The notes under the pieces were generated by a model. The model did no database searches. It saw only the letters and a list, made by a program, of their open reading frames with translations, and had not been told where the DNA came from. Positions 27,223-35,715 of a DNA stretch of 64,000 nt are shown piece after piece; the first letter of the stretch is position 1; each line of letters opens with the position of its first letter. The translations under genes were made by a program, and so were the position numbers. The stretch is taken from positions 1 to 64,000 of the forward strand of contig JAXDTI010000006.1 in NCBI GenBank assembly GCA_034090045.1, given 5' to 3'. Source of the stretch: JAXDTI01 sp034090045. GTDB lineage: Bacteria > Actinomycetota > Actinomycetes > Actinomycetales > Actinomycetaceae.

Positions 27223-27455
27223 TGGCCACTCCCGGGTATCGGTGTGGGGGCTGCCGGGGCGCTCGCCTGACCGGATGATGGTGTTTTTGGTTCCGGGCCG
27301 CTGTCAGCCGGGCTGGTGAGCACGGGAGTGACGACGATACCGGGACCGAGGTCGGCATCGGATCCGGTGCGTATGAACTGGAAAGAGAAGATACCGACGA
27401 CGATTACGAGGGCGGCGCCGAGCGCCACCGCCAGTATTTTTACCTGTTTGCGCAT
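27219..27455 (-). CDS. Small single-pass membrane protein in the two-component operon
   Basis: 78 residues: one membrane helix at about 8-28 followed by an exported Pro/Ser/Ala/Gly-rich tail without structure. Stop overlaps the kinase start (ATGA), so it is translationally coupled. Size and position suggest a modulator of the kinase, but there is no motif to support a specific role. It lies 39 bases downstream of the aminotransferase gene. Confidence 0.65.
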   Translation of the reverse strand: MRKQVKILAVALGAALVIVVGIFSFQFIRTGSDADLGPGIVVTPVLTSPADSGPEPKTPSSGQASAPAAPTPIPGSGQ

Positions 27456-27494
27456 CCTCGCCTCCTCTGGTCGCTCAGGTTCTCAGGGTCTGTT

Positions 27495-28691
27495 TCAGGC
27501 AAAGAGCTGCTGAATTCGGCCCACACCCTCGGTGATGTCACTATCGGATACCGCGTATGACAGGCGAATATGACCCTGAGTGCCGAATGCTTCACCGGGC
27601 ACGACCGCAACCTCGACCTCTTCCAGGATAATGTTTGCCAAATCAGCGGAGGTGTTCGCGACCTTCCCGCCCCATTCACGACCCAGCAGCCCGGTAACAT
27701 CCGCGTAGCAGTAGAACGCGCCCCTCGGTTCGGGCAGATACACGCCCTCAATATCGTTGAGCATACCGGTCATGAGTTGGCGACGCCGGTCAAAGGAGAC
27801 CCGCATCTGTTCGACTGCGCCCAAATCTGAGGACACTGCAGCCAGCGCGGCACGCTGCGCGACATTATTGACGTTACTGGTCAAATGGGATTGATAGGTG
27901 CGTCCCGCCTTGGCGGCTCCCGCCGGTGCAATCATCCATCCGACTCGCCACCCGGTCATCGCATAGGTTTTTGACACGCCGTTCATCACGATGGTGCGTT
28001 CTGCCAGTTCCGGAACCACCGAGACAATATGGGCTTTCTCGGTTCCCGCATAGACCAGGTGCTCATAGATTTCGTCAGTAAGCACCCACAGGTTGTGTTC
28101 CAGTGCCCACTCCCCGATTGCCTTGAGTTCATCCGGCGTGTAGACAGCCCCGGTCGGGTTTGAGGGTGAACACAGCAGCAGCACCTTCGATTTGTCGGTG
28201 CGCGCCGCCTCCAGCTGCTCAACTGTGACCTTGTATTCCTGGTCGGAGCCTGCCAGTACCGGAACCGGCACCCCGTCATTGAGCTGAATGGCAGCCGGAT
28301 AGGTAGTCCAGTACGGTGCCGGAAGCAGCACCTCATCGCCCGGGTCGAGAGTTACAGCAAAAGCAGTAAACACTGCCTGTTTGCCGCCGTTTGTGATCAT
28401 GACGTTAGTGGGATCGACCTCGTAACCAGAGTCACGCAGTGTCTTTGCCGCTACCGCTTCCCTGAGCTCCATCAGACCGGGACCTGCTGAATACTTGTGG
28501 TTTTTCGGGTCTTGGCAGGCTTTCAAAGCTGCTTCTACAATATAGTCAGGTGTGGGGAAATCGGGTTCGCCAGCACCGAAACCGATAACCGGGCGTCCCT
28601 GTTCTTTCAACTCGCGGGCCTTGTCGGTTACCGCCAGTGTCGCGGAAGGGGGAATGGATGCAACCTTTTTGGAAATAGCTAGTTCACTCAT
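27495..28691 (-). CDS. aspC: Aspartate aminotransferase (class I, PLP)
   Basis: 398 residues, subgroup I-gamma aminotransferase. PLP Lys in 'VSKTYAMTGWRVGW', substrate and cofactor residues in 'GAGEPDFPTPDYIVE', 'CSPSNPTGAVY', 'DEIYEHLVY' and the carboxylate-binding Arg in 'GHIRLSYA'. Interconverts aspartate/2-oxoglutarate and oxaloacetate/glutamate. Start ATG 28691 just after an AT-rich promoter region, divergent from tRNA-Trp. Possibly the lead gene for the small protein-kinase-regulator run. Confidence 0.9.
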   Translation of the reverse strand: MSELAISKKVASIPPSATLAVTDKARELKEQGRPVIGFGAGEPDFPTPDYIVEAALKACQDPKNHKYSAGPGLMELREAVAAKTLRDSGYEVDPTNVMITNGGKQAVFTAFAVTLDPGDEVLLPAPYWTTYPAAIQLNDGVPVPVLAGSDQEYKVTVEQLEAARTDKSKVLLLCSPSNPTGAVYTPDELKAIGEWALEHNLWVLTDEIYEHLVYAGTEKAHIVSVVPELAERTIVMNGVSKTYAMTGWRVGWMIAPAGAAKAGRTYQSHLTSNVNNVAQRAALAAVSSDLGAVEQMRVSFDRRRQLMTGMLNDIEGVYLPEPRGAFYCYADVTGLLGREWGGKVANTSADLANIILEEVEVAVVPGEAFGTQGHIRLSYAVSDSDITEGVGRIQQLFA

Positions 28692-28792
28692 ATACTCATT
28701 CTCTCATTTTTAATCTTTCGATGTTAAATAATTGCGAAACTTGGAAAGTTGCTGACGGCGCCCTGTACCTCATAAACTTGTTGGGCAACCCT

Positions 28793-28865
28793 AGGGCAGT
28801 GGCGCAATTGGTAGCGCAACGGTCTCCAAAACCGTAGGTTGTGGGTTCAAATCCCGCCTGCCCTG
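28793..28865 (+). tRNA. tRNA-Trp (anticodon CCA)
   Basis: Acceptor AGGGCAG/CTGCCCT, D-arm GCGC/GCGC, anticodon stem ACGGT/ACCGT around CTCCAAA (anticodon CCA), T-arm GTGGG/CCCGC with TTCAAAT loop, discriminator G. 73 nt. It sits directly before secE, the usual arrangement in actinobacteria. Confidence 0.97.
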
Positions 28866-28949
28866 CTGACATCCGCTCTGCGGGTGAGTAAAATCGAAAT
28901 AGGTACCGGTACGAGATTCGGGGTAGCTCCCCGATAGCGAGGTAGGACA

Positions 28950-29174
28950 GTGAACCAAGCAACTGAGGAAACCGAGGTTAAGCTCGGCATATTTGCGCGT
29001 ATCCTGCGTTTTATTCGGCAGGTCGTCACCGAGTTAAAGAAAGTTGTTTGGCCAACAAAAGACGAAATGTGGACATATTTCGCCGTTGTGATCGTGTTTG
29101 TTTTAGTCATCATGGTTTTCATTGGTCTGCTTGATGCGGGATTCTCACAGCTAACCAATCTGGTGTTCGGTTGA
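28950..29174 (+). CDS. secE: SecE, preprotein translocase subunit
   Basis: 74 residues, GTG start with GAGG upstream. One C-terminal membrane helix (about 42-65) and the conserved amphipathic segment 'QVVTELKKVVWPTKDEM' that clamps SecY. Part of the SecYEG channel. Followed by nusG as in nearly all bacteria. Confidence 0.96.
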   Translation: MNQATEETEVKLGIFARILRFIRQVVTELKKVVWPTKDEMWTYFAVVIVFVLVIMVFIGLLDAGFSQLTNLVFG

Positions 29175-29214
29175 GGGCTGCCCCAGGGCACCCCTGTATA
29201 GGTAGGAGTATGTT

Positions 29215-30057
29215 TTGAGCGAAGAATCTGTCGATCAGCTGGATACCGAGGGCGCGGACACGCCGAATATTGATTTGGATGTGTTGGCTGAGCTTGGTGG
29301 ATCGGATGCTGCCCCGGAGGTGGAGCAGGAGGTGGAACAGCTCGCGGACCAGCCTCAGGTTGCCGACGATACCGCCCCGCTAGCCGATGGGGTTGAGGAG
29401 GTCAGTGAGACTAGCGCCGAGGAACAGGCTCTCAGTGAAGCTGCCCGTATCCGCGAGGAACTGGAGTTGCTGCCCGGCTACTGGTATGTGATTCACACCT
29501 ATTCCGGCTATGAACGCCGCGTGAAAGCCAACCTGGAACAGCGCATCGAGAACTTCAATATGGAGGACTTCATCTATCAAATTGAGGTTCCGATGGAAAA
29601 GGTTGTTCAGGTAAAACAGACTGAACGCAAGGTCGTTGATCGGGTGCGTATCCCCGGATACGCGATTGTGCGCATGGAGCGGGTCGAGGAAGCTCCCGAT
29701 GCTTGGCGAGTAGTAAAGGACACGCCCGCCGTCACCGGTTTCGTTGGCGACAATCAACATCCGGTGCCGCTGACCCTCGACGAGGTGGTTTCGATGCTGG
29801 CTCCAACCACGCAGTCGATAAAGGCTATGACGCTGGATGCCGAGCGGCAAAAGGCGAAGTCTGCAAAGGGGACAGCCACTGTCGAGGTTGCTTTCGAGGT
29901 TGGCGAGTCTGTGACCGTCACCGACGGACCTTTCGCCACAATGAGCGCGACGATTTCCGAGATTATGCCCGAACAGCAGAAACTAAAGGTTCTGGTGGTG
30001 ATTTTCGACCGCGAGACCCCGGTGGAGTTGTCTTTCAACCAGGTCGCAAAAATCTGA
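29215..30057 (+). CDS. nusG: NusG transcription elongation/termination factor
   Basis: 280 residues, about 100 more than E. coli NusG because of an acidic N-terminal extension (about residues 1-80) typical of actinobacteria. The NGN domain begins at 'YWYVIHTYSGYERRVKANLE'. The KOW domain near the C-terminus shows 'VGESVTVTDGPFATMSATI'. TTG start with GGAG upstream. Couples RNA polymerase to Rho and ribosomes. Confidence 0.96.
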   Translation: MSEESVDQLDTEGADTPNIDLDVLAELGGSDAAPEVEQEVEQLADQPQVADDTAPLADGVEEVSETSAEEQALSEAARIREELELLPGYWYVIHTYSGYERRVKANLEQRIENFNMEDFIYQIEVPMEKVVQVKQTERKVVDRVRIPGYAIVRMERVEEAPDAWRVVKDTPAVTGFVGDNQHPVPLTLDEVVSMLAPTTQSIKAMTLDAERQKAKSAKGTATVEVAFEVGESVTVTDGPFATMSATISEIMPEQQKLKVLVVIFDRETPVELSFNQVAKI

Positions 30058-30164
30058 TTTCTGCTACACGCCAAAATTTTTGCAATCGCCGCCGATAGCG
30101 TAAACTCGGTATTTGTGTGTTCGCACGCGAAACCAATTAATCTACGATTTGATTGAGGACCCAA

Positions 30165-30596
30165 ATGGCACCTAAAAAAAAGGTAAGCGGCCTGATCAAA
30201 CTCCAGATTGAAGCCGGTCAGGCCAACCCGGCGCCCCCGGTGGGCCCGGCTCTCGGTCAGCACGGCGTCAACATTATGGAGTTCTGCAAGGCCTATAACG
30301 CCGCCACTGAATCACAGCGCGGCAACATTATCCCGGTCGAGATCACGGTATATGAAGACCGTTCGTTCTCCTTCGTCACGAAAACCCCTCCGGCTTCGCA
30401 GCTGATTTTGAAAGCCGCCGGTATAAAGAAGGGTTCTGGTGAGCCGAACAAGAACAAGGTCGCACAGATCACCATGGATCAGGTGCGCGAGATCGCGACA
30501 ACAAAGAAAGATGACTTGAACGCCACCGATGTGGAGCAGGCTGCGAAAATCATCGCAGGTACCGCGCGGTCAATGGGTGTTACGGTCACCGAATAA
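30165..30596 (+). CDS. rplK: Ribosomal protein L11
   Basis: 143 residues from ATG 30165 (GAGGA upstream), family length. Core 'QANPAPPVGPALGQHGVNI' and C-terminal 'AGTARSMGV' are characteristic. Binds 23S rRNA at the GTPase-associated centre. Cotranscribed with rplA. Confidence 0.98.
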   Translation: MAPKKKVSGLIKLQIEAGQANPAPPVGPALGQHGVNIMEFCKAYNAATESQRGNIIPVEITVYEDRSFSFVTKTPPASQLILKAAGIKKGSGEPNKNKVAQITMDQVREIATTKKDDLNATDVEQAAKIIAGTARSMGVTVTE

Positions 30597-30659
30597 CACT
30601 GACAACTGTGGCAGGGCTAGTGCGGCCCGAGACCACTACTGCAAAAGGAGTTTTAGCAG

Positions 30660-31376
30660 ATGAAGAAGCACTCAAAGGCGTTCAAGGCGGCTGCGGAGAA
30701 AGTCCACAGCGACCGTCAATACCCGCCGCTTCAGGCAGCTCGCCTAGTTAAAGAAATCGCCCCCGAGAAGTTCGATGCGACCGTTGAGGTTGTGTTCCGT
30801 CTCGGCGTTGACCCGCGGAAAGCCGACCAGATGGTTCGTGGTACCGTGAATCTGCCGAATGGCACAGGCAAAACCCAAAGGGTCCTGGTTTTTGCTTCAG
30901 GTCCGAAAGAGCAGGAGGCGCTGGATGCCGGTGCCGATGAGGTCGGCGGCGATGAGCTGATTGAGAAAGTAGCGAAAGGCTACACCGACTTTGATGTCGC
31001 GGTGGCAACCCCGGACATGATGGGCAAAGTAGGTCGGCTCGGTCGAGTGCTCGGTCCTCGTGGTCTGATGCCCAACCCCAAGACCGGTACCGTCACCATG
31101 GATGTGGCGAAAGCTGTGCGTGACGTCAAGGGCGGGCGTATCGAGTTCCGGGTAGACAAGAGCGCGAACCTGCAGTTCATTATCGGCAAGGTTTCTTTTA
31201 CGCCCGAGCAGCTCGCCCAGAACTATGCGGCGGTACTTGACGAGGTGCTGCGTTTGAAGCCGTCCACGGCAAAGGGGCGCTACCTGAAGAAAGCCACCAT
31301 GTCCTCCACGATGGGGCCGGGTGTGCCGCTGGATGCGACACTGACTCGCGACCTCGACACCGAGGATGCCAGCTGA
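30660..31376 (+). CDS. rplA: Ribosomal protein L1
   Basis: 238 residues. Has 'FDATVEVVFRLGVDPRKADQ', 'GRVLGPRGLMPNPKTGTV' and 'GRIEFRVDKSA', all diagnostic for L1. Binds the L1 stalk of 23S rRNA and, in many bacteria, represses its own L11-L1 transcript. AAAAGGAG precedes the ATG. Confidence 0.98.
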   Translation: MKKHSKAFKAAAEKVHSDRQYPPLQAARLVKEIAPEKFDATVEVVFRLGVDPRKADQMVRGTVNLPNGTGKTQRVLVFASGPKEQEALDAGADEVGGDELIEKVAKGYTDFDVAVATPDMMGKVGRLGRVLGPRGLMPNPKTGTVTMDVAKAVRDVKGGRIEFRVDKSANLQFIIGKVSFTPEQLAQNYAAVLDEVLRLKPSTAKGRYLKKATMSSTMGPGVPLDATLTRDLDTEDAS

Positions 31377-31394
31377 GTGGTAATCGTTTTACTG

Positions 31395-31425
31395 GCGGGG
31401 GCGGAGCCGATGGCTCCGCCCCCGC
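31395..31425 (+). terminator. Strong GC hairpin after rplA
   Basis: Perfect 14-bp stem (31395-31408 with 31412-31425) and 3-base loop GAT, followed by an AT-rich but not T-only stretch. Likely ends or pauses the secE-nusG-rplKA transcript before the rplJL leader. Confidence 0.75.
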
Positions 31426-31479
31426 AGTTAATTTGGTTCAGCTGATACATCCTGATAAACTGAGTTTTGCCCAAGACCG

Positions 31480-31639
31480 CTGGTCGTCGGCTCGTTGAGC
31501 CGACCGAAGTCAGGAAACTGGTCCAGCGCAGGTGAAACAGAGGATTAAACCTGTTAAGGTGCACGTCCCCGCGGAACCTGCGCGGGGATTTTTTGTTGCC
31601 TGACTTCCGACTGCGGGTTACGAACACGGAAGGAGGGCC
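31480..31639 (+). promoter_or_regulatory. rplJ-rplL leader with attenuator hairpin
   Basis: The 160 bases before rplJ contain paired stretches such as GTCGGCTC/GAGCCGAC near 31487-31505. A clear intrinsic-terminator-like hairpin follows, CCCCGCG (31567-31573) / CGCGGGG (31581-31587) and six T at 31589-31594, before the rplJ ribosome site GGAAGGAGG. Position and layout fit an L10(L12)4-binding autoregulatory leader with transcription attenuation, known for rplJL in other bacteria. The protein-binding part was not confirmed. Confidence 0.65.
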
Positions 31640-32155
31640 ATGGCAAAGCCCGAGAAGTCTGCGGCGATTGCCGAGCTGGAGGAGAAGTTCTCGTCCAGTA
31701 ACGCGTTGCTGCTCACGGAGTACCGTGGTTTGAGCGTCTCGGCTATCACCGAGCTGCGCCGCAAGCTGGACGGTAACGCAACTTATTCCGTAACGAAGAA
31801 CACGCTGGCACGTATCGCCGCCAAAAAAGTCGGATACGACTTCATGGTGGAAGATCTGACCGGTCCGACCGCGATCACTTTCGTGACCGGTGAGGCTGTA
31901 GATACCGCTAAAGTGCTACGCGACTTCGCTAAGGACAATGAGGCGCTGGTCGTCAAAAGCGGTGTACTGGATGGCAAGCAGCTGACTGCTGACCAGGTTA
32001 AATCCCTGGCTGATATGGATTCTCGCGAGGTGTCGCTGGCGAAACTAGCCGGCGCTATGAAAGCGAAAATGTCTCAGGCTGCCGCACTGTTCAACGCTCC
32101 GGCAACGAAGATGGTTCGCACCATCGACGCGCTCCGCGAGAAGCAGGCCGCCTGA
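31640..32155 (+). CDS. rplJ: Ribosomal protein L10
   Basis: 171 residues. Typical start 'KSAAIAELEEKFSSSNALLL', 'YRGLSVSAITELRRKL' and 'YSVTKNTLARIAAKK'; the C-terminal helix carries L7/L12 dimers. Forms the stalk base on 23S rRNA. Paired with rplL. Confidence 0.98.
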   Translation: MAKPEKSAAIAELEEKFSSSNALLLTEYRGLSVSAITELRRKLDGNATYSVTKNTLARIAAKKVGYDFMVEDLTGPTAITFVTGEAVDTAKVLRDFAKDNEALVVKSGVLDGKQLTADQVKSLADMDSREVSLAKLAGAMKAKMSQAAALFNAPATKMVRTIDALREKQAA

Positions 32156-32239
32156 CGCGGCCGCCGCGCAAACCAATAGAACCTATAAACCAATATCGAC
32201 ACCGCTCCGAATCGGGGCGATACAGAAAGGAAATGCCAA

Positions 32240-32629
32240 ATGGCTAAGCTCAGCAACGAAGAGCTGTTGGATGCTTTCAAAGAAATGACGCTGATTGAGC
32301 TCTCCGAGTTTGTGAAACTGTTCGAGGAGACCTTCGACGTTGAAGCCGCCGCACCGGCCGCCGTGGCTGTTGCCGCCGCACCGGGTGCTGCCCCCGCCGA
32401 GGCCGCAGAGGAGAAGACCGAGTTTGATGTGGTTCTCGAATCCGCTGGCGACAAGAAGATCGGTGTTATCAAGGCCGTTCGCGCCATCCTGCCTGACCTG
32501 GGTCTGAAAGACGCGAAAGAGCTGGTGGAGAGCGCTCCGAAGCCAGTTCTCGAAGGCGCAAAGAAAGAGGATGCCGAGAAAGCCAAAGCCACCTTGGAAG
32601 AGGCCGGCGCTACCGTCACCCTCAAGTAA
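32240..32629 (+). CDS. rplL: Ribosomal protein L7/L12
   Basis: 129 residues. N-terminal dimerisation helices, an Ala/Pro hinge (about 45-60) and the C-terminal domain with 'KKIGVIKAVRAILPDLGLKD' and 'EAGATVTLK' at the end. Recruits translation GTPases. AGAAAGG precedes ATG. Confidence 0.98.
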   Translation: MAKLSNEELLDAFKEMTLIELSEFVKLFEETFDVEAAAPAAVAVAAAPGAAPAEAAEEKTEFDVVLESAGDKKIGVIKAVRAILPDLGLKDAKELVESAPKPVLEGAKKEDAEKAKATLEEAGATVTLK

Positions 32630-32648
32630 CAACAAACGTTACAACAAA

Positions 32649-32676
32649 GCGGGGATGCCCAACCGGGCATCCCCGC
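32649..32676. terminator. Bidirectional terminator between rplL and hypB
   Basis: Perfect 12-bp stem GCGGGGATGCCC / GGGCATCCCCGC with loop AACC (32661-32664). T-rich sequence follows on the plus side (TATGTTTATTA), and on the minus side TTTGTTGT follows. Serves the convergent rplL and hypB transcripts. Confidence 0.85.
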
Positions 32677-32696
32677 TATGTTTATTACCGGAATGA

Positions 32697-33554
32697 TTAT
32701 GCTCGTTCAGCGGAAACGGTCGGGGCGACTGGCTGGCGTCCCGACCACTGTCGGCGGAGCCAATCCAGCCACTGCTCAATGCCCTCACCGGTTTTAGCTG
32801 AAACCTCGATAACTTCGGCGTGCGGATTAACGTCACGCAGGTTCGCGGCGAACAGCTCCATGTCGAAGTCGAGATAGGGCAGCAGGTCAATTTTATTGAC
32901 CACCACTGCGGAGACTGAACGGAACATCACCGGATACTTCTTCGGTTTATCCTCACCCTCAGTCACCGAATAAACCATGGCTTTTGCGGTTTCACCGACC
33001 TCAAACTCTGCCGGGCACACCAGGTTGCCGACGTTTTCAATCAGTACCAAATCCAGCGTCTCCAAATCCAGGTCCTGCAACGCGCGCGCAACCATCGGCG
33101 CGTCCAGGTGACATTCCCCGCCAAACCCGGCTGCGGTGTTGAGCACTGAAACCTGAACATCGAAAGGGCGTAACCGTTGCGCATCCAGGTCAGTCTCGAT
33201 ATCGCCCTCCACTATGCCGATACGTATCTCATCAGCTAGTTTTCTAAGCGTCGCAGTCAGCAACTCGGTTTTCCCGGAACCCGGAGAAGACATGAGGTTT
33301 ATACAGGTTACGCCGTTTTCGGCGAACCCTGCTCGGTTACTGGCAGCGAGTTTGTCGTTTTCGGTGAAAATATCTTCCAGAACCTGTACCCGCGAACCGC
33401 CGGTCTCATACCCGGAATGGTCACCGTATTTTTCAGAAACTTTCTCGCGTGCGCGCGCCTGAGCTATCTCCTCGTCGGTGTACCACACGGTGTTGCCGTT
33501 TGCGTCGTGATAGTGATCCGAGTGTGCCGCATCATGTCGATGAAATCTACCCAC
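32697..33554 (-). CDS. hypB: HypB, nickel-insertion GTPase
   Basis: 285 residues. His-rich N-terminus ('HRHDAAHSDHYHD') for nickel storage, P-loop SSPGSGKT, and metal-site motif 'GECHLDAPMVARAL', 'ENVGNLVCPAEFEVGE', 'VVNKIDLLPY' (G4). With HypA it loads nickel into [NiFe]-hydrogenase. Follows hypA by 31 bases. No hydrogenase or other hyp gene is seen in this window. Confidence 0.92.
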   Translation of the reverse strand: MGRFHRHDAAHSDHYHDANGNTVWYTDEEIAQARAREKVSEKYGDHSGYETGGSRVQVLEDIFTENDKLAASNRAGFAENGVTCINLMSSPGSGKTELLTATLRKLADEIRIGIVEGDIETDLDAQRLRPFDVQVSVLNTAAGFGGECHLDAPMVARALQDLDLETLDLVLIENVGNLVCPAEFEVGETAKAMVYSVTEGEDKPKKYPVMFRSVSAVVVNKIDLLPYLDFDMELFAANLRDVNPHAEVIEVSAKTGEGIEQWLDWLRRQWSGRQPVAPTVSAERA

Positions 33555-33585
33555 GTTAATCTCCTAAAAATACTGTGTTATAAGT

Positions 33586-33948
33586 CTAGTTGTGTTCTCG
33601 CCATGAATCGGTATCTGCCACGTCAATATAGGTCACGCGGAACTCCTCGCCGGCGGTCACCCGGCAGTCAGTCGAATCGCAGGACCCGCAACGAAAAACA
33701 GGATCCCCGCCAATCACTGTTTCCGCCCCGCACGTCCCACATTCCAGACGTCCCGGAATCAGGTTCGGTTGCAGTCGCGAACCCTCCAGTGAGCCTCCGC
33801 GAGACACAATCCCCCAACAGTAGGTCAGTGTTTCTGGAACTACCTGTCTTAGCGCCCCAATCTCGAGACCAATCTCGCTGACCGGGCGACCAGCAGCAGC
33901 ACGCGTAACAATATCAGCTATCGCCCGTGACAGTGACAGCTCATGCAT
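33586..33948 (-). CDS. hypA: HypA, nickel metallochaperone
   Basis: 120 residues. N-terminal MHE motif with the His2 nickel ligand, helix 'LSRAIADIV', and a zinc site made by CGTC and CGSC (about residues 70-90). Partner of HypB for hydrogenase (or, in some species, urease) maturation. It starts 39 bases after tpx on the same strand and may be co-transcribed with it. Confidence 0.9.
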   Translation of the reverse strand: MHELSLSRAIADIVTRAAAGRPVSEIGLEIGALRQVVPETLTYCWGIVSRGGSLEGSRLQPNLIPGRLECGTCGAETVIGGDPVFRCGSCDSTDCRVTAGEEFRVTYIDVADTDSWREHN

Positions 33949-33987
33949 TGCTACTTGGCGGTGTGCGGCAGCCTTGAAAACTGCGAC

Positions 33988-34485
33988 TCAGGCGAGCACT
34001 GCCAGCGCCGAATCATAGTCCGGTTCGCTGGTTATTTCCGGAACCACCTGCGAATATAAGACTTTTCCGGTTTCGTCTACAACAACCACCGCGCGTGCAT
34101 GCAAACCAGCCAACGGCCCATCCACCATGCGGGTACCGTAGCTATCGCCAAAATCGGAGCGGAAAGTAGAAGCCGGGATGGCTCGCTCTATCCCCTCGGC
34201 AACACAGAAACGCGACATGGCGAAAGGCAGATCCGCGGAAATGCAGAGAACAGTGGTGTTATCCAGGGTCGCGGCACGGGCGTTAAAGGTGCGTACACTC
34301 ATCGCACACACCTCGGTATCCAGCGACGGGAAAATGTTCAAAACCAGTCGCTGACCAGCATAGTCAGTCAACTTGATGTCACCGAGATCGGCACCTGTCA
34401 AAACGAAATCGGGAGCCTGTGTTCCAACAGTGGGCAGTTCGCCGGCTGTCTGCACCGCAGCACCTTGAAAAGCAGTATTAGCCAT
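33988..34485 (-). CDS. tpx: Thiol peroxidase (Tpx, atypical 2-Cys peroxiredoxin)
   Basis: 165 residues. Peroxidatic Cys60 in 'FPSLDTEVCAMSV' (usual TPVCATS, here TEVCAMS) and resolving Cys94 in 'MSRFCVAEG'; 'QAPDFVL' at the N-terminus. Reduces hydrogen and lipid peroxides using thioredoxin. First in line before hypA-hypB. Confidence 0.94.
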   Translation of the reverse strand: MANTAFQGAAVQTAGELPTVGTQAPDFVLTGADLGDIKLTDYAGQRLVLNIFPSLDTEVCAMSVRTFNARAATLDNTTVLCISADLPFAMSRFCVAEGIERAIPASTFRSDFGDSYGTRMVDGPLAGLHARAVVVVDETGKVLYSQVVPEITSEPDYDSALAVLA

Positions 34486-34615
34486 ACCGCAATTATAGGG
34501 TTATTCACTTCACGTCGCCCGCTGCGGCGGTGTGTGGAAGTCCAGCGTGAAAAACCGGTGCTCGCGTAACAGAAACAGATCGACCGAAAGTGTGCCGGGT
34601 GACCTATATGCGAAG

Positions 34616-35530
34616 TTAGTTAGTGAAAACCGCTGTCGAGTAAGTGTCGTAGTTATCTAAACCCTCGTAATAGATCTCACCGAATTGCATACTGATATCG
34701 CTGGGATCCTTGATTGCGAAAGCGACCGAAAAGGTCAGGGATTTGCCGGGCTGGACACTCGAAGCTGACCACGATTTCAGCTTCTGGTCGTAATCGAAAA
34801 TCCATTCGGAGTTTTCAGATCCGGATTGCACATCGGGGCTGTATAAACCGCTTTTTGTCGGGTCAAATACCTTATCCGAGTTGTTGGTGATAATCACATC
34901 GCACTTCATCGGGGTGGTGCCCTCAGGCACTTCCGTGTATTCGCTCGGGGTGAATTTTGTGGGGTTGGTGATGGTGATTTCGACGTCGTTTGGCAGTTTC
35001 CAGGTATCGCCGAATTTCAATTGCTGCTCATCCTTGCCGGTGGTTGCCTCGCTATTGGGAGAGGTGCCCTGCGACTGTGCCTGGTTCATTGCGGAAGCAA
35101 AATCAGGGGTGTCCTTTACCCAGTTAAAGAACCCTACCAGCACTATTATGCTGAGAATTACTGCTAAAGCTCCGAGAACAATTCCAGTAATCCCCACGCC
35201 TTTACCGCTCTTATTGTTGTTCTTCAGTTGCAGCAGACCCACCGTACCCAAGATGATGGCGACGATTCCGAGGAGAATAGATAGAAAATTCACTACCGGA
35301 ATCCAAAAAGATATAAAACCGACTATGCCGAGAACCATTGCCGTCACGAGCAGTCCGGATATTGGGTTTTTCGGTTGCGCCACCGGGTAGGGCATACCGG
35401 AATCCATCAGGTTTACATTGGTGGCGGGCGGTTGAGCTTGATAGGGAGATTGCGGAGCCGGGCTTTGGGGCGTGGGCTGGGCGGACTCATTCGGCTCGAC
35501 ATTTTGCGCATTAGGTGAAAAATCAGACAT
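34616..35530 (-). CDS. DUF4190-type membrane protein with extracellular DUF4352-like domain
   Basis: 304 residues. Cytoplasmic Pro/Gln-rich N-terminus (1-55), two paired membrane helices in a DUF4190-like repeat ('AMVLGIVGFISFWIPVVNFL' and 'GIVLGALAVILSIIVLVGF'), a short linker, then an extracellular Ig-like beta domain (about 165-304) with 'VPEGTTPMKCDVIITNNSD' and 'VQPGKSLTFSVAFAIKDP'. Such proteins are common and uncharacterised in Gram-positives. Function unknown. Confidence 0.75.
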   Translation of the reverse strand: MSDFSPNAQNVEPNESAQPTPQSPAPQSPYQAQPPATNVNLMDSGMPYPVAQPKNPISGLLVTAMVLGIVGFISFWIPVVNFLSILLGIVAIILGTVGLLQLKNNNKSGKGVGITGIVLGALAVILSIIVLVGFFNWVKDTPDFASAMNQAQSQGTSPNSEATTGKDEQQLKFGDTWKLPNDVEITITNPTKFTPSEYTEVPEGTTPMKCDVIITNNSDKVFDPTKSGLYSPDVQSGSENSEWIFDYDQKLKSWSASSVQPGKSLTFSVAFAIKDPSDISMQFGEIYYEGLDNYDTYSTAVFTN

Positions 35531-35715
35531 TCCTGCTCCTCAATTATTCGTTATATTAGCTCCGATTCTAGCAAACTTGGCGGTTCTGCACTAAAGCAAT
35601 CAGCTTTTTCCTACAGGTCTGACTGGTGGCGTTACGGGTGGGTAAGTAACGGGTGTCCGGCCTGCCGGTAGGCTGGGAGAGAACCCACGTAGATGCCAAA
35701 ACGAGAGGAGCCCAG

